A DNA stretch of 64,000 bases from Cucumis sativus. Lineage: Eukaryota; Streptophyta; Magnoliopsida; Cucurbitales; Cucurbitaceae. The DNA is taken from contig NC_026657.2 in the NCBI RefSeq assembly GCF_000004075.3, positions 28,490,408-28,554,407 on the forward strand, written 5' to 3'. Positions 12,408 through 23,300 of the stretch are shown here, one piece after another (position 1 is the first letter of the stretch; every line of letters begins with the position of its first letter). The position numbers were made by a program, and so were the translations under genes. The notes beneath the pieces were generated by a model that did no database searches, was not told where the DNA came from, and worked only from the letters and a program-made list of their open reading frames with translations.

Positions 12408-13318
12408 TGTCACAGTCATACTTGTCCAAGGCGTGTTTGCCTATGGCAGTATGCCTGGATATCCCAATTTATCTTTAACTTTATGTCTTATATCTAGTTT
12501 AGGTAGCTGCTTTCCATTTTAAGTTATAAAACTTTGGTGTGACGTTTCAGCATTTTCATATGAAGATAAGAAGTGTCGCCCCCTTGACTTTCGTGTGGGA
12601 GATTAGGTCCTTGTTAAACTACGACCTGAACAGACTCGATTATGAAGATACAAAGATCATCACCTCGTGAGAAGATATGAATGACTAGTAGAAGTTGAAG
12701 AAGTCTTTGCTATGGAAGTGAGGAAAGGTAGAAGACCCACGAGGAGGATACACGAATTCATAGTGATCAAGTGAAAGAACCTCCCTGTGGAAGAAACAAG
12801 TCGAAGACGTGCTGAAGACCTCGAAGCGTGGAAGCAGAAGATCAAAGAATTCCAGCTTTGCCAATTGATAGGGACGTCAACTGTTTAAGTGGGGGAGTTT
12901 GTCACGGTTATACTTGTCCAAGGCGTGTTTGCCTATGGTCGTATGCCTGAATACCCTCAATTTATCTTATCTTTATGTCTTATATCTAGTTTAGGTAGTT
13001 GCTTTCCATTTTAAGTCATAAAGTTTGAGTGTGACGTTTCAGCATTTTCATATGTAAGCCTACCAGAGCGCACTCTTTGCAAGCAAACTTTTTTCCCTTA
13101 CAACTGACAGTCTTCAATGCATATTGTAACGTCGATTTTATTGTATTTCTTTCTTTCTCGGGTTTTATAAACAATTTTCTCAAGAACGTAAATGAAGGTT
13201 ATGTCATACGTCGACTTTGTCCGTGACTTTCGAATTTGGATCGGCTGACTTGTTCATCGGGTTAAAACAAGTGTCACACAATAGTCTGTCCCGAGTTTGA
13301 AAGGCTAGGATTGTGACA
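12408..13318 (+). mobile_element. Collapsed Ty3/Gypsy (chromovirus-type) LTR retrotransposon
   Basis: The right LTR is 12900-13318 (419 bp), starting TGTCACGG and ending TTGTGACA. A truncated left LTR, 12408-12562, matches its first ~155 bp and then jumps directly into the end of the pol gene. A purine-rich tract (aagtgggggag) sits immediately before the right LTR, as a polypurine tract should. The flanking pentamers cttta (12403-12407) and ctttg (13319-13323) look like a 5-bp target duplication with one change. Most of the left LTR, gag, and the protease, RT, RNase H and integrase core are deleted, so the element cannot move by itself. Confidence 0.85.
12563..12889 (+). pseudogene. Gypsy pol C-terminus: integrase end plus chromodomain remnant
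   Basis: Read in one plus-strand frame this stretch gives an integrase C-terminal 'VLVKLRPEQTRL' block, then 'GRRPTR', then a chromodomain-like 'KNLPVEET' block and 'IGTSTV' before the stop codon at the polypurine tract. Internal stop codons interrupt it, including one after the Gly-Asp before VLVKL and a TGA where the conserved chromodomain Trp codon is expected. Chromodomains at this position mark the plant chromovirus branch of Ty3/Gypsy. It is non-coding debris. Confidence 0.8.
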
Positions 13319-15477
13319 CTTTGCGGTATAAACACAACACTCCAAAAATAAGAGACATCAAACACACACACACATATAACATGCATGTACATTTCAGCTT
13401 GAACCACTCAAATGCGATGAAGTTTAATCTAGATCTTCAGCTTCCTTTCTTTTCTTTTTTCCTTTTTCTTTTTGAGTTTCACTAGCTATTCACACCATAA
13501 TAGGACTTTGAAAGAAAAGTTTTGAAAATCTCCGTTCTTTCTTTGAACAAAGGTCGCTCACAAAGCTTAAATTTTCATTACTCTTTCTCTCCTTCCTGTT
13601 ACCTAATCCTCTCTTCCCTCTTGTTGTTTGGACTTCTCCTCTCCTTCTTATTGCCTAGTCCTCTCTTTTCTCTTGTCGTTCGGACTTCTTTTTACCGAAC
13701 TTTGCTTAGAACTTCCTTATAACTTTTCCTTTGAGCTTACAAGACTAATTTATACTAATCCTAAACCAGATTAGTCATCTTTAAACTCATATTAACTTGT
13801 CAGCTCCTTCTTTGTAACTAATTACACGTGTAGGTTTAATATATCCTTTAATCACGTTTAAATTTTAACTCATCATGTAACTTATTGACTAATCTAAATT
13901 AGTAGGCCCTCTTAAATTTCCTTTCTTTCATTTCTCACTTACCTGAAAACTCAACTTACCCTTCCTCCCATTAACTAGCCAGAATGCATGACTACACCTT
14001 CCTCGTGCCTCCTAGCTAGAACACAACCCTCTCTTCAAATCACCGAATCCTTAAACCTTTCCTCAAAAAGCTTAAGCCTTATACTTAGTAATTACAACCT
14101 CCTTCCTCCACAACTCTTCTATTTTAGAATGTGGGTGTCTCAGTCCCTCTTCACCAAAACTTTTTTGTAATCTCTGTTAGCCCATTCTCTCACATCTTCC
14201 TTTCTTCGATCTTCTCTTCTTTTTTTCTTTTAAATAGAGAACTAAAAAACAACTCTTTAGGATGTAAACCTGATGGTTGTGGTGGTGTGGAATAGACCAA
14301 TCATAGAACACCCTTTCATTTCATTAGGGAGTTCCACTTTCTAGAGCCTATTGAATATCACTTGTTTCGAAGTTGCAATTGAGAAATTGCATGACTCAAT
14401 GCCAACTTCCTAATTAGGATTATATTCTTCTCTTCTCTTCTTCATCTTTTCTTCTTTTATTTCTTCCTTTTTCTTTTTTAGGTTTTTCTTTTATATATTC
14501 GCTCTCTTCCAGAACCTTTATGTTTTCACTTGCTGAAATGAGCTTTCTACTTCTTCCAGTAGTTCAGGACCTTCGCATTCACACCCATTTCCAAATGCAC
14601 CTCAAGTTGCTATTTTTCTACTTATTTCAAAGTCTATGTGTGTTGTTAAGCATGGTTCCTCGTGGGTTATTTATTTATTCATTTGCAATTTGTTTAATCT
14701 AGATCTCCAAATTTCGTATTAGATGCAACTTAGCCTTACATCAATACAACATTATTTGTCATATATTCCTATAAAAGCTTTTCAATGTTGATGTTTAGTA
14801 CTACACTTCTGGAGTTATTTGTTTCTTCATTCCTTCATGAGCATATTGATAATAATTGAACAAGCTTTTGACTATCTTGCTCCGGATCCCTATAATTATA
14901 GACCATAAGGAGCGAGTTAGGGTTATAAGGACAATTCTCAAATAAATGGCATACTTTACAATAAACACAAAGAAAATATGAGAAATTATAATACATGGTA
15001 AGCTGATTGTGCATTCATTGTTGCAGTCAACCTTAATCTAAAAAACGATAAGTGAACATAAAGATCAGGTTTTCTAAGGGAGGGATTGTTGAAATTTTGT
15101 TTTCTAACAACCACAACAAGAGCTTAATCGACTGAAAATGTGTTGCCTTAATTGAAAATGTTTTGAAATGAACTAGTTCAACGCCAAGTGCACACTCCTT
15201 ATAAGTAGTAAAAGTTGGAAAAATTTCACACATTGTCTCGAGCTCAGTGCAATTTTCTTTACCGCTTGTAGATATTGTGCATGCATTTGACAAAGACTTC
15301 TTTCAAAAGATTTAATATCAACCTGTTTTCAATCTCTCATATAGCCTATAATATGTAATTTTGTAACTTTAGCTCAACTTCAGTTTATGGATGAAATAGA
15401 TTCTAACACTACTCGAATAACCCAATGAACGCTCGACCCAATTTGGGTTGTACCTAAAATAGTTTAACTTGAAATTG

Positions 15478-15479
<2 letters not shown>

Positions 15480-15509
<30 letters not shown>

Positions 15510-15510
15510 T
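15480..15510. repeat. (TA)n(CA)n microsatellite
   Basis: An alternating TA run of about 15 bases passes directly into an alternating CA run of about 16 bases. Confidence 0.9.
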
Positions 15511-17497
15511 TTTGCATATGATATAAAAGTATAGGTAAATATATTTAAAACTTTTAGTATTATTACTTATTCTCCAACACAGCACTTAAAAAAGCAATAA
15601 AAAAATTCAGGTTTTTTTAATTATAGAAAAATATGTCAAAACTATTTACAATTTATGTATCAAAAAACTTTTATAACATAAGTTTATCAACATATCTTCT
15701 ATTGAAAATTTCACAACTTCAACAATTATGCTCTAAAACATATAAATTCTCTTGAAGGGACTCTGCTCTTAGCTGCTAACTAATTAAGCCTCCTTCTACG
15801 GATTGGAAGCTTTTCATGCATTACATTTTACATTTTTACATGGCAATACAAGTTGACATGCTACAAGATATGTTCGACACATTACATAACATTTAAAGAA
15901 ATAAAAAGTGATACATACTGATAGAAGTCTAGCAATTATAGAAACCGATGTGTTTTAAATGTCAAGCATTACACGATTCATGAAGTAATAAAATTATTCA
16001 GGGAGTCAAATCCCACCAAGTTTATTTATGCAATTAATTTTTTATTTAAAGAAAGTTTTTAGGTAGCCAGTAAAGTGATTTTGATGTTGAATTTTGAGGA
16101 AAGCAGTCAAGAAGAGTGTTGAACAGGGATACAATTATATTCCATTCGTTTGGGTTTTACATCAGAATTGATATGTAACAGGCATCATACCAAAACAGTG
16201 AAATATACATGAATAGAAAACTACTCTACTCATTGTGCTACTTTTGTTTAAAAAACTTCCTTAAACTATTGAAAAATTTGACAAATACTTTTAGAATTAA
16301 AAAAACACCGTAGTTGATCCAAATTTTACACCAATTTTCTCATTAACCAAAATAAAAACAAAAAATTTAAGATAAAATCATAAAATTTCAAAATTTTTAA
16401 AATAAAAATTTGTACCTAAAACATACTAAAATAATAAATAGGGAAATAATTAAATGTATGAAATTCACACTCTAATAAGAATAAATAAAATAATATAAGC
16501 ACTAAAGAGATTGTAGAACTAAAATATTTTAACGAAGTTGTAGGTTAATAGTCAACTTTTTTTTTATTTGTCTAATGGGTGTTTTAATATGTTGTAAGAA
16601 GAAATTTTTATGTTTGAATTATGTGAGAGGGTGGAATTTTTATATTTTAACTACAAAATTTGTATTTTGATTTTTTTAAAAAAGTAAGATTTCTATACAT
16701 AACTAATTGAGGTAAGTTAGAATTTAAAGATATTTTAAAAAGTTTAGAAAGTTTAGAGTTGTGTGTAATTTTTTTAATAATTTAGCGTGGATTTAAAAAG
16801 GAAGGTATAGAATATCAGTTTTTGCTTATTTTCTGAGTGTTGGGGGTGATTCAAAATTAAGAAGTGGGTTTGAAAAGTCTTGGATGGATGTACAAGGGTG
16901 GGGGGGTGAAGTCAAGTAGGGAGGGCGATTGAGTTGATCCATTCCTCTTAACGCGGTTTCGAATGAATAAATAAAATATGATTTGGAGTTTTGCAAGTAG
17001 TTGAATTATCATTATATTAAAAAGAAAAAAGAAAAAAAGAGAGAGAGAGAAAGAGGCGTGGTATATATAGTATTGACCAAAGGTGGTGGTTGTGCGGTGG
17101 TGCAGCCGTGTTGAGGTTCCAACGCGAACGCCCGCCAAACAAGCACACACCATGTTTCAAACGTTTACCCCCCCCAAGGACACGGTCCATGTTCCATACG
17201 CAAATGGCCCATGTCATTTAGTTATTTTTAAGCCTTCTATTTTATTTCTTAATACCTTCCCATTCGAAGAAAGAAGGAAATGGATGAGCTTGACCACAAG
17301 CTAGATCCCCTAAGATTTATTTTATAATTAATGGCAGCGGGTGATGAGAATGTGAAGACGGCTTCCTTCAAATTCTCCTGTGTATCCATCCTCCTATTTG
17401 TCTAAACGAAAAAAAAAAAAAAAAAACGAAATCAAATCCCCTCTCGGCCTCATCCCTCAAATCCTGTTGTTTGATTCGTTTATCCGAAATCTTGGAA

Positions 17498-18103
17498 ATG
17501 GAAGCGGTGGCCTCAGATGTTCCCCGACCCCGGCTGACGAAGAAACCCTCTTCTTTGTCTTCTTCGTTCAGGCTTCGGTGCCCGAGCCTGAACTCCCTTC
17601 GCCTGCGTCGCATATTTGACATGTTCGATAAGAACGGGGACGGGATGATAACGACGGACGAGCTGGGTCAAGCTCTGGGGCTTCTTGGGTTGGATGCTGA
17701 TGAATCGGAGCTGGATTCGACGGTCAACTCCTTCATCGAACCGGGAAATGAGGGTCTTAGGTTCGAAGACTTTGCAGCCCTGCACCAGTCGCTAAATGAC
17801 ACGTATTTCGGGGGAATGGTGGAGGATGAGGACGAGGATGAGAAGAGGGAAACAAGCATGTCGTCGATGTCGCAGGAAGAATCAGATCTATCGGAGGCAT
17901 TCAGGGTATTCGACGAGGATGGAGATGGCTACATATCCGCCACCGAACTCCAAGTGGTTCTAAGAAAGCTGAGATTGGCGGAGGGGAATGAGATCGATAG
18001 GGTTCAGAAGATGATTTTGTCGGTTGACCGCAATCAGGATGGCCGGGTTGATTTCTTCGAATTCAAGGACATGATGCGCAGTGTTATCGTCCGGAGTTGT
18101 TGA
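17498..18103 (+). CDS. Calmodulin-like protein, CML42/CML43 type
   Basis: Intronless, 201 aa. The basic, Ser-rich N-terminus (SSLSSSFRLRCPSLNSLRLRR) followed by an EF-hand is characteristic of CML42/43. EF-hand loops: 44-55 (DKNGDGMITTDE), 139-150 (DEDGDGYISATE) and 177-188 (DRNQDGRVDFFE). The second hand around 81-92 (EPGNEGLRFEDF) has lost its ligands. Three active hands and one dead hand is the family pattern. An acidic linker (EDEDEDE) lies near 109-115. The likely role is as a Ca2+ sensor without enzymatic activity; Arabidopsis CML42 affects trichome branching and herbivory signalling, and CML43 is linked to pathogen response. The ATG at 17498 is chosen because the frame upstream to 17471 opens only with TTG. 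Confidence 0.92.
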   Translation: MEAVASDVPRPRLTKKPSSLSSSFRLRCPSLNSLRLRRIFDMFDKNGDGMITTDELGQALGLLGLDADESELDSTVNSFIEPGNEGLRFEDFAALHQSLNDTYFGGMVEDEDEDEKRETSMSSMSQEESDLSEAFRVFDEDGDGYISATELQVVLRKLRLAEGNEIDRVQKMILSVDRNQDGRVDFFEFKDMMRSVIVRSC

Positions 18104-18475
18104 TTCGCTCGCCGTTCCATGTTCTGTTCTGTTTCCACCCTCCCAATCCAAACACCTCTCTCGGCTCTCTCATCGATCATCGTCTCATCCCCTTTCCATA
18201 TTTTTATTTTCTTCTCCTCCTTTGCTTTGCCTTCTCTGTGCAACTCGTCAACCACACCCAATATTCTTCCTCCTCTTCAACCATCTATTGTATTATCAAT
18301 AACCAATCATTGGTTAATTAGTTCATGCTCGAAAGAATCCACATTATTATTATTTCATAATTAATTCATGTTCACCCTCCTCCCCCTGGGTCTGCCTTCT
18401 CTGTAACTTATCCCCAATGCCTATGCCTCTTTGTCATCTCAAATATTGCGGACTCTTCTTATTTCCGCTGCAATC

Positions 18476-18481
18476 AATAAA
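18476..18481 (+). terminator. Likely polyadenylation signal of the CML gene
   Basis: AATAAA about 370 bases after the stop, following a pyrimidine-rich 3' UTR. Position is rather distal, so confidence is modest. Confidence 0.35.
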
Positions 18482-19225
18482 TATATACATCTCGTTCTCC
18501 TCTAAACCACTTTTTTACCTTCATTTTCTTCCTCTCATTATTGTTTTGTTTAGTTTACTATGGAATGTGATTTAGGTTGTAAAATAATTGCAATATGACA
18601 AAACTTGACATCAACTGCGCTAAAAAGCACACTTACAACCGACAATCAATGATACCTTCTTCCAATTGATTCAACTTCACTATTCTCTTCAACTACACAT
18701 TGTTGCTTTTGGATACAAAATTAGATATAAAACAATTAAAATAACCAATTGTGTGATCTCATCCATTAAAACAAAGTGACAAAGTACCAAGGAGGTGTTG
18801 GTGCATGGAAGCGCTTTCTTTTCCTAAACAAGTGGAGGGGCTTAGTGCTTTAGTGAGGCTAGCGTAGGGTTGGCAATGGGGTGGGGGATTCCCGTCTCCG
18901 TGAAGAATTTTCATCCCATTTTTCGTTCAGGAGAGTGGGTCAGGAATCCCATCGTTTGAATATCGGACCGCCGAGATAATTTTCGATTTTCTTTCTTTTA
19001 ATATTTTTTAGTTTTTAAAACTAAGTAATTAGATTTTGACGTTTAAATTAAAATAAAAAAATTTAGTGTTTTATCGTAACTTTAATAAATAAAAGGAAAA
19101 TTTTAAAACTAAGAACATTGGTCAAAATATTATTATTGTTTTTGTTATGTGTAATGGTGAAGTAAATTTGAGTGACATTTTTAAAGGTAGTAGAATAAAT
19201 TAAAAGATTTACAAACTATAGAGTT

Positions 19226-19265
19226 TAGGATTTAGGGTTTAGGGTTTAGGGTTTAGGGTTTAGGA
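19226..19265 (+). repeat. Interstitial telomere-type repeat (TTTAGGG)n
   Basis: Four perfect TTTAGGG units in tandem, flanked on both sides by degenerate TTTAGGA units. This is the plant telomere repeat lying inside gene space. Such short tracts are common near plant promoters as telo-boxes or as scars of break repair. Confidence 0.9.
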
Positions 19266-19800
19266 TTTCTACTAACCCTAAGTTAGGCAAAAATGTAGAG
19301 AACTTCGAGAAAATGATCAACTTTATGATTTCATTTTCCTGTATCGCCTAGTCATAACACATACTCCTTTCTCAAAATGCATAGTACTTGTACTTAGTAA
19401 TTATTTTAGCTTATTTCTTCACAACCTCACTATATCAAAACGTGGACTTAAAACAAACAATACATCTTCATTGATTGTGGCGTTCTTGTTAAGAAACAAT
19501 CAATATTTGGAATGTTTGTGACAAAGAAGTGTTTAGGAACGACTTGATCAATATCAAAATTACTACAAAAGAAATTATTGAGTATGATAAACTAATAATT
19601 TGAAAATTAAATGTGATTGTTACCGTGTGGTTTTGAATGGTCTAAATGTTGGTATTATTAGTTGTTGCAGGGATAGTTGTATTTTGGGCCAAGGCAGGGG
19701 AGGCCCAATTAAATTTGAAGGTTTGCATGGGTAAGGCGTGTAAGAAAAAGTTGGATAAAAGAACGTAAGGGGCAGAGTAAAAGTTTAAAAGAGGCAAGAG

Positions 19801-19862
19801 GTGAGTGTGTGTTGAGTGTGCGAGTGTGTGAGTGTGGGAGTGTGGGAGTGTGCGAGTGTGTG
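19801..19862 (+). repeat. GAGTGTG(T/G/C) minisatellite
   Basis: About eight imperfect units of gagtgtg with variable last bases, strongly G/T-biased on this strand. Confidence 0.85.
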
Positions 19863-20334
19863 GCATTACAAAAATTGGGAAATCTTTTAGCACCTTAAAT
19901 TTAGCTTCCTTGGAAAGATGCGCCAGTTTGTCCGACACCCTCCACTCCACCTCTTCCCGGTTGTTTCTCTCATTTTTCATTTTCTTCTTCTCTCTCAATT
20001 ATTTGGTTTTACTTTTGTCTCTCACAATTTTGTCTCTCAAACGGTGAATACACACAACACTGCATTGCGTTTCCGTCGGTAAAATTTATTAATTATACCT
20101 TTTATATAATTATTTAAAAAAAAAGAAATGAATTTGCCCTTGTTTCTGCAAATTCTCACTCGCGAGCACTCCCCCTTCTTCTTTCTCTCTCTCTTTCCCC
20201 TTACCTTTATTGGTGCCTCTGTCCTCTTTCTTTTCTTCCGCATCAACAACACACCTGAAAACTCTATCTTCCTATTCCTACTCTTTTGTTGCCTCAGATT
20301 CCGAATAATTAAAAGAAAGAAAGCAACCCAAGTA

Positions 20335-23300
20335 ATGTCAGGTTTGTACAATCCCAACTTCTCTCCTGCAAGAGCTGCTTCCCCTCAGATTAGAACCAGC
20401 GGTGATGCTGACAGGTATCCATCCCAGATTCATTCTTTCATTCTACTCACTACTCCCAACATCCCATCTATTTTTCTTCCCCACCTTCTCCCCATCCCCC
20501 TTGTGATTATCTTCTTCTGATCTTCTTTAGCCAGTACCTGTCGGAGCTGTTGGCCGAGCATCAGAAACTCGGACCCTTCATGCAAATCCTTCCTATTTGT
20601 AGCCGACTTTTAAATCAAGGTCTACTTTTCTTTTTCTTTTCTCTTTTACGACTCCACTCTCTCTCACCGCAACTATACTTTCCTATATTTAGATCGCACC
20701 ATCCAATCTATGCCTGCTGCTTCCTCCTTATAACTTCTTACCGCACCTCTTTTGTTGTTTCTTTTTTCAATTTCTTAACGCATGTATATATATCATCATG
20801 CTTTTTCCATCTCCAATTTTCCTCCCTTGAGAGTTGGTTCTCCATGACAACCAGATTCTTGCCCTCTCTAAAATCGTCTGCCTTTTTTAAATCTACTAAC
20901 TGCTTACACATATCTAATCGGAGATTTATAGTTCTAAGTCGATTGCAAGGTCTATTTTAACCACATTGCCCATTACTTACATCTCCACCACGCATCAGCA
21001 ACGCTCTGCTTTATAATCTCAAACTCAAAATGCTTCTTATTAATATTTCAAGATTCACCTTCAATTTATATTTGGTATTTCATTTATTATTTGAAAAGGT
21101 TGAAATATTCTTTTACCAATTACTCTGCTTTAGTTGTTACCGAGTCTTGAGGTAGACTTTGAATACCGTAACAGCTTTAAAAAGTCATGTCAGGTTTTGC
21201 ATTTCATCTGTTGTTACTTGTTAGTTGCTTTAAACCGAACTTTTTTTTTCCCTTAAAGCATTTATGCAACTGGTGTTATTTACTCTAACTCGCCCTTTCT
21301 CAAAATGTTGTGGCTTTTACCATGCTCTCAAGCAGAAAAAGTCACGATAGAAGGCTCAGGCATTAAATTTAACTACAATCTAGATCAGTTAAAGAGTGCT
21401 AATGGAGAAATAGTGAGAGAATTATTAAGAATGTAGTTATGTGAGTTGTTTACAAGTTTATGGAGTGACTTCAGGGTCTGTAGGCCGAATTTTGGGTAGT
21501 AGTTTCGTGAGAGAGTGATATCCTCTTGAAATGCTATATAACCAATGTAACTTTCTTCTATATTATAAAATAAATTCTTTCTTATTACCTTATTTTCAAT
21601 CTTAAGATGATTGGGTTCCTATCCATCTCCTCCCAAGAAACTTTCACATCTTTAAAAAAAAATTCTCTTCCTCCTCGATCAATTTTCCAATTAGTGATCA
21701 AGAAACTTGCTTGCCACAAAATGTTCTCTCTCTTTCAGAAGGATCTCCTCTAACACCGATTCATTAAGCCATCCCAGGAGCCATTGCATGCATCTCATTT
21801 AATTTTTTCACTATCACACTCAATCACATTATTTCCTTAAAATATTATTTAACAGTTATTTTCTAACCAAGGAATAAGAAGAAGAAAAAAGACAAACTTT
21901 TTACGGAAGTCCACTTACCCGTACAATCCCTATTACATATGATAAGGTAAGGCATAAATATTAATGAAATACGAGGCATGTTGTGCTGACCAGAGCTTCA
22001 GACCTCTGAAGCATTCAGTTACCTTACATAGAAATCTAACTAAATATTCAGAAGCCTATCTAGACAGTAATACATATCAAGTCTTTTCTCAATCGATGGA
22101 GAAGTAACCTGGTATGATATGTTTGACTCTGCTAATCCACGTTTTTTACTTTGTCACATTCTAAACTTTGGAACTCTGGGTTTGTTTTACATATGATAAG
22201 TTCCTTTATGCAGGTTCTTGGAATGATGTCCGACCAAAGGTTATAGTGATTTTTCATATGACAAGTTACTTTATGTGTACAGAGATTTTGCGGGTTTCCG
22301 GAATGATGTCCAACCAAGGTTTTAGTGAATTTGAGAGATTACGACATAGAAGCCCCAGTCCAATGGCTTCTTCTAACCTTGTGTCAAATATTTCTGGCAC
22401 AGGTTTTGGCAGCTGGAATGGACTTCCTCAGGAGGTAAGTTGTTTAGACTTTCTCTGGATTTCTCAATTGTGAATTTGCTAGACTTATTTGAACAGATCA
22501 TCGATCGCAAGATTCCGGTGCTTCATGTTTGCTTTTTATTTGGTTGAAACTTTTCTAAGTTAGAAATTACATGCCAGCTATAATGCTCAATAGCTTTTGA
22601 CGTTTTAGAGTTATAATAACGTACTGTCCTTAACTTATTAAGTGCTTGGCTAAGAAAATTTCAATTTCTGGGAACTTCCTACAATTATATGATCCTTAGC
22701 TTCCTTCTTCTTCTTCCCTCACGGAAGTGGCTGTTACTTAGTTTACATAGGAGTGAATTTGTGTGTGAATCTGTCTAGCTAGATTGGCAGAATTTGCTTC
22801 TATGTCCTTTAGTCTAATCCTCTCTAGGCTGCATAGTGCACAACCTAGGATTTGGCAGTTTACTATGCAAAGTAGTTCAGCATAATTGCTTTGGGGATTG
22901 TGCACAAGTTGCCAAAACAAAACTTTAATAATTATTAGAAAACTATTTACAAGCTTTTGTTTTCAATGGAAGAAAATTTGTTGTTCTCCTAAATAGGGCA
23001 TACCGCACTCACTAGAACAAGCAATAGGAAAGGAGAAAAAGAAAACCATCTTTAAAAAACAGTTAAATAAATATGTTTTCACTGAACTTATGTTTTTGAT
23101 AAAAAAGCAAAAAACAATTTGTAAAATACAAACAGTTCCTCTGTTCCGTTTTGCTTGTTTCACATTCCTGACCCCCTACATATTAATCATGGGCCTGGTT
23201 GGATAGCATCTTAAGTGATCAAACTCACAAGTTGTTTAGGAAGTATATCTTATAATTTCTGGACCTAGGATTGAATTAAAAAAGGGTTTTGGGACTGGGA

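Larger units (their letters stand above)
11677..17497. other. Intergenic, no gene apart from the Gypsy remnant
   Basis: About 5.8 kb. Besides the Gypsy element it holds pyrimidine-rich sequence (about 13440-14480) with an imperfect ~46-bp direct repeat ('ctaatcctctcttccctcttgttg.ttggacttct' type) at about 13596-13638 and 13647-13691, a TA/CA microsatellite near 15480, and long AT-rich stretches. The last ~650 bases before 17498 contain GA-rich and A-rich runs and probably include the promoter of the calmodulin-like gene. Open frames here are short and match no family I recognise. Confidence 0.5.
18482..20334. other. Intergenic with telomere-like and GT-rich repeats
   Basis: No gene seen. Around 18865-18960 is a G-rich then C-rich stretch ('ggcaatggggtgggggattcccg') resembling the ends of plant hAT-type elements; this is only a resemblance. 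Two repeat tracts are listed separately. The last ~250 bases are pyrimidine-rich and are the probable 5' UTR of the KH gene. Confidence 0.45.

Noticed and set aside
17471-17497. N-terminal extension of the calmodulin-like protein starting at 17471
   Set aside because: The first codon there is TTG; the ATG at 17498 gives the family's normal start.
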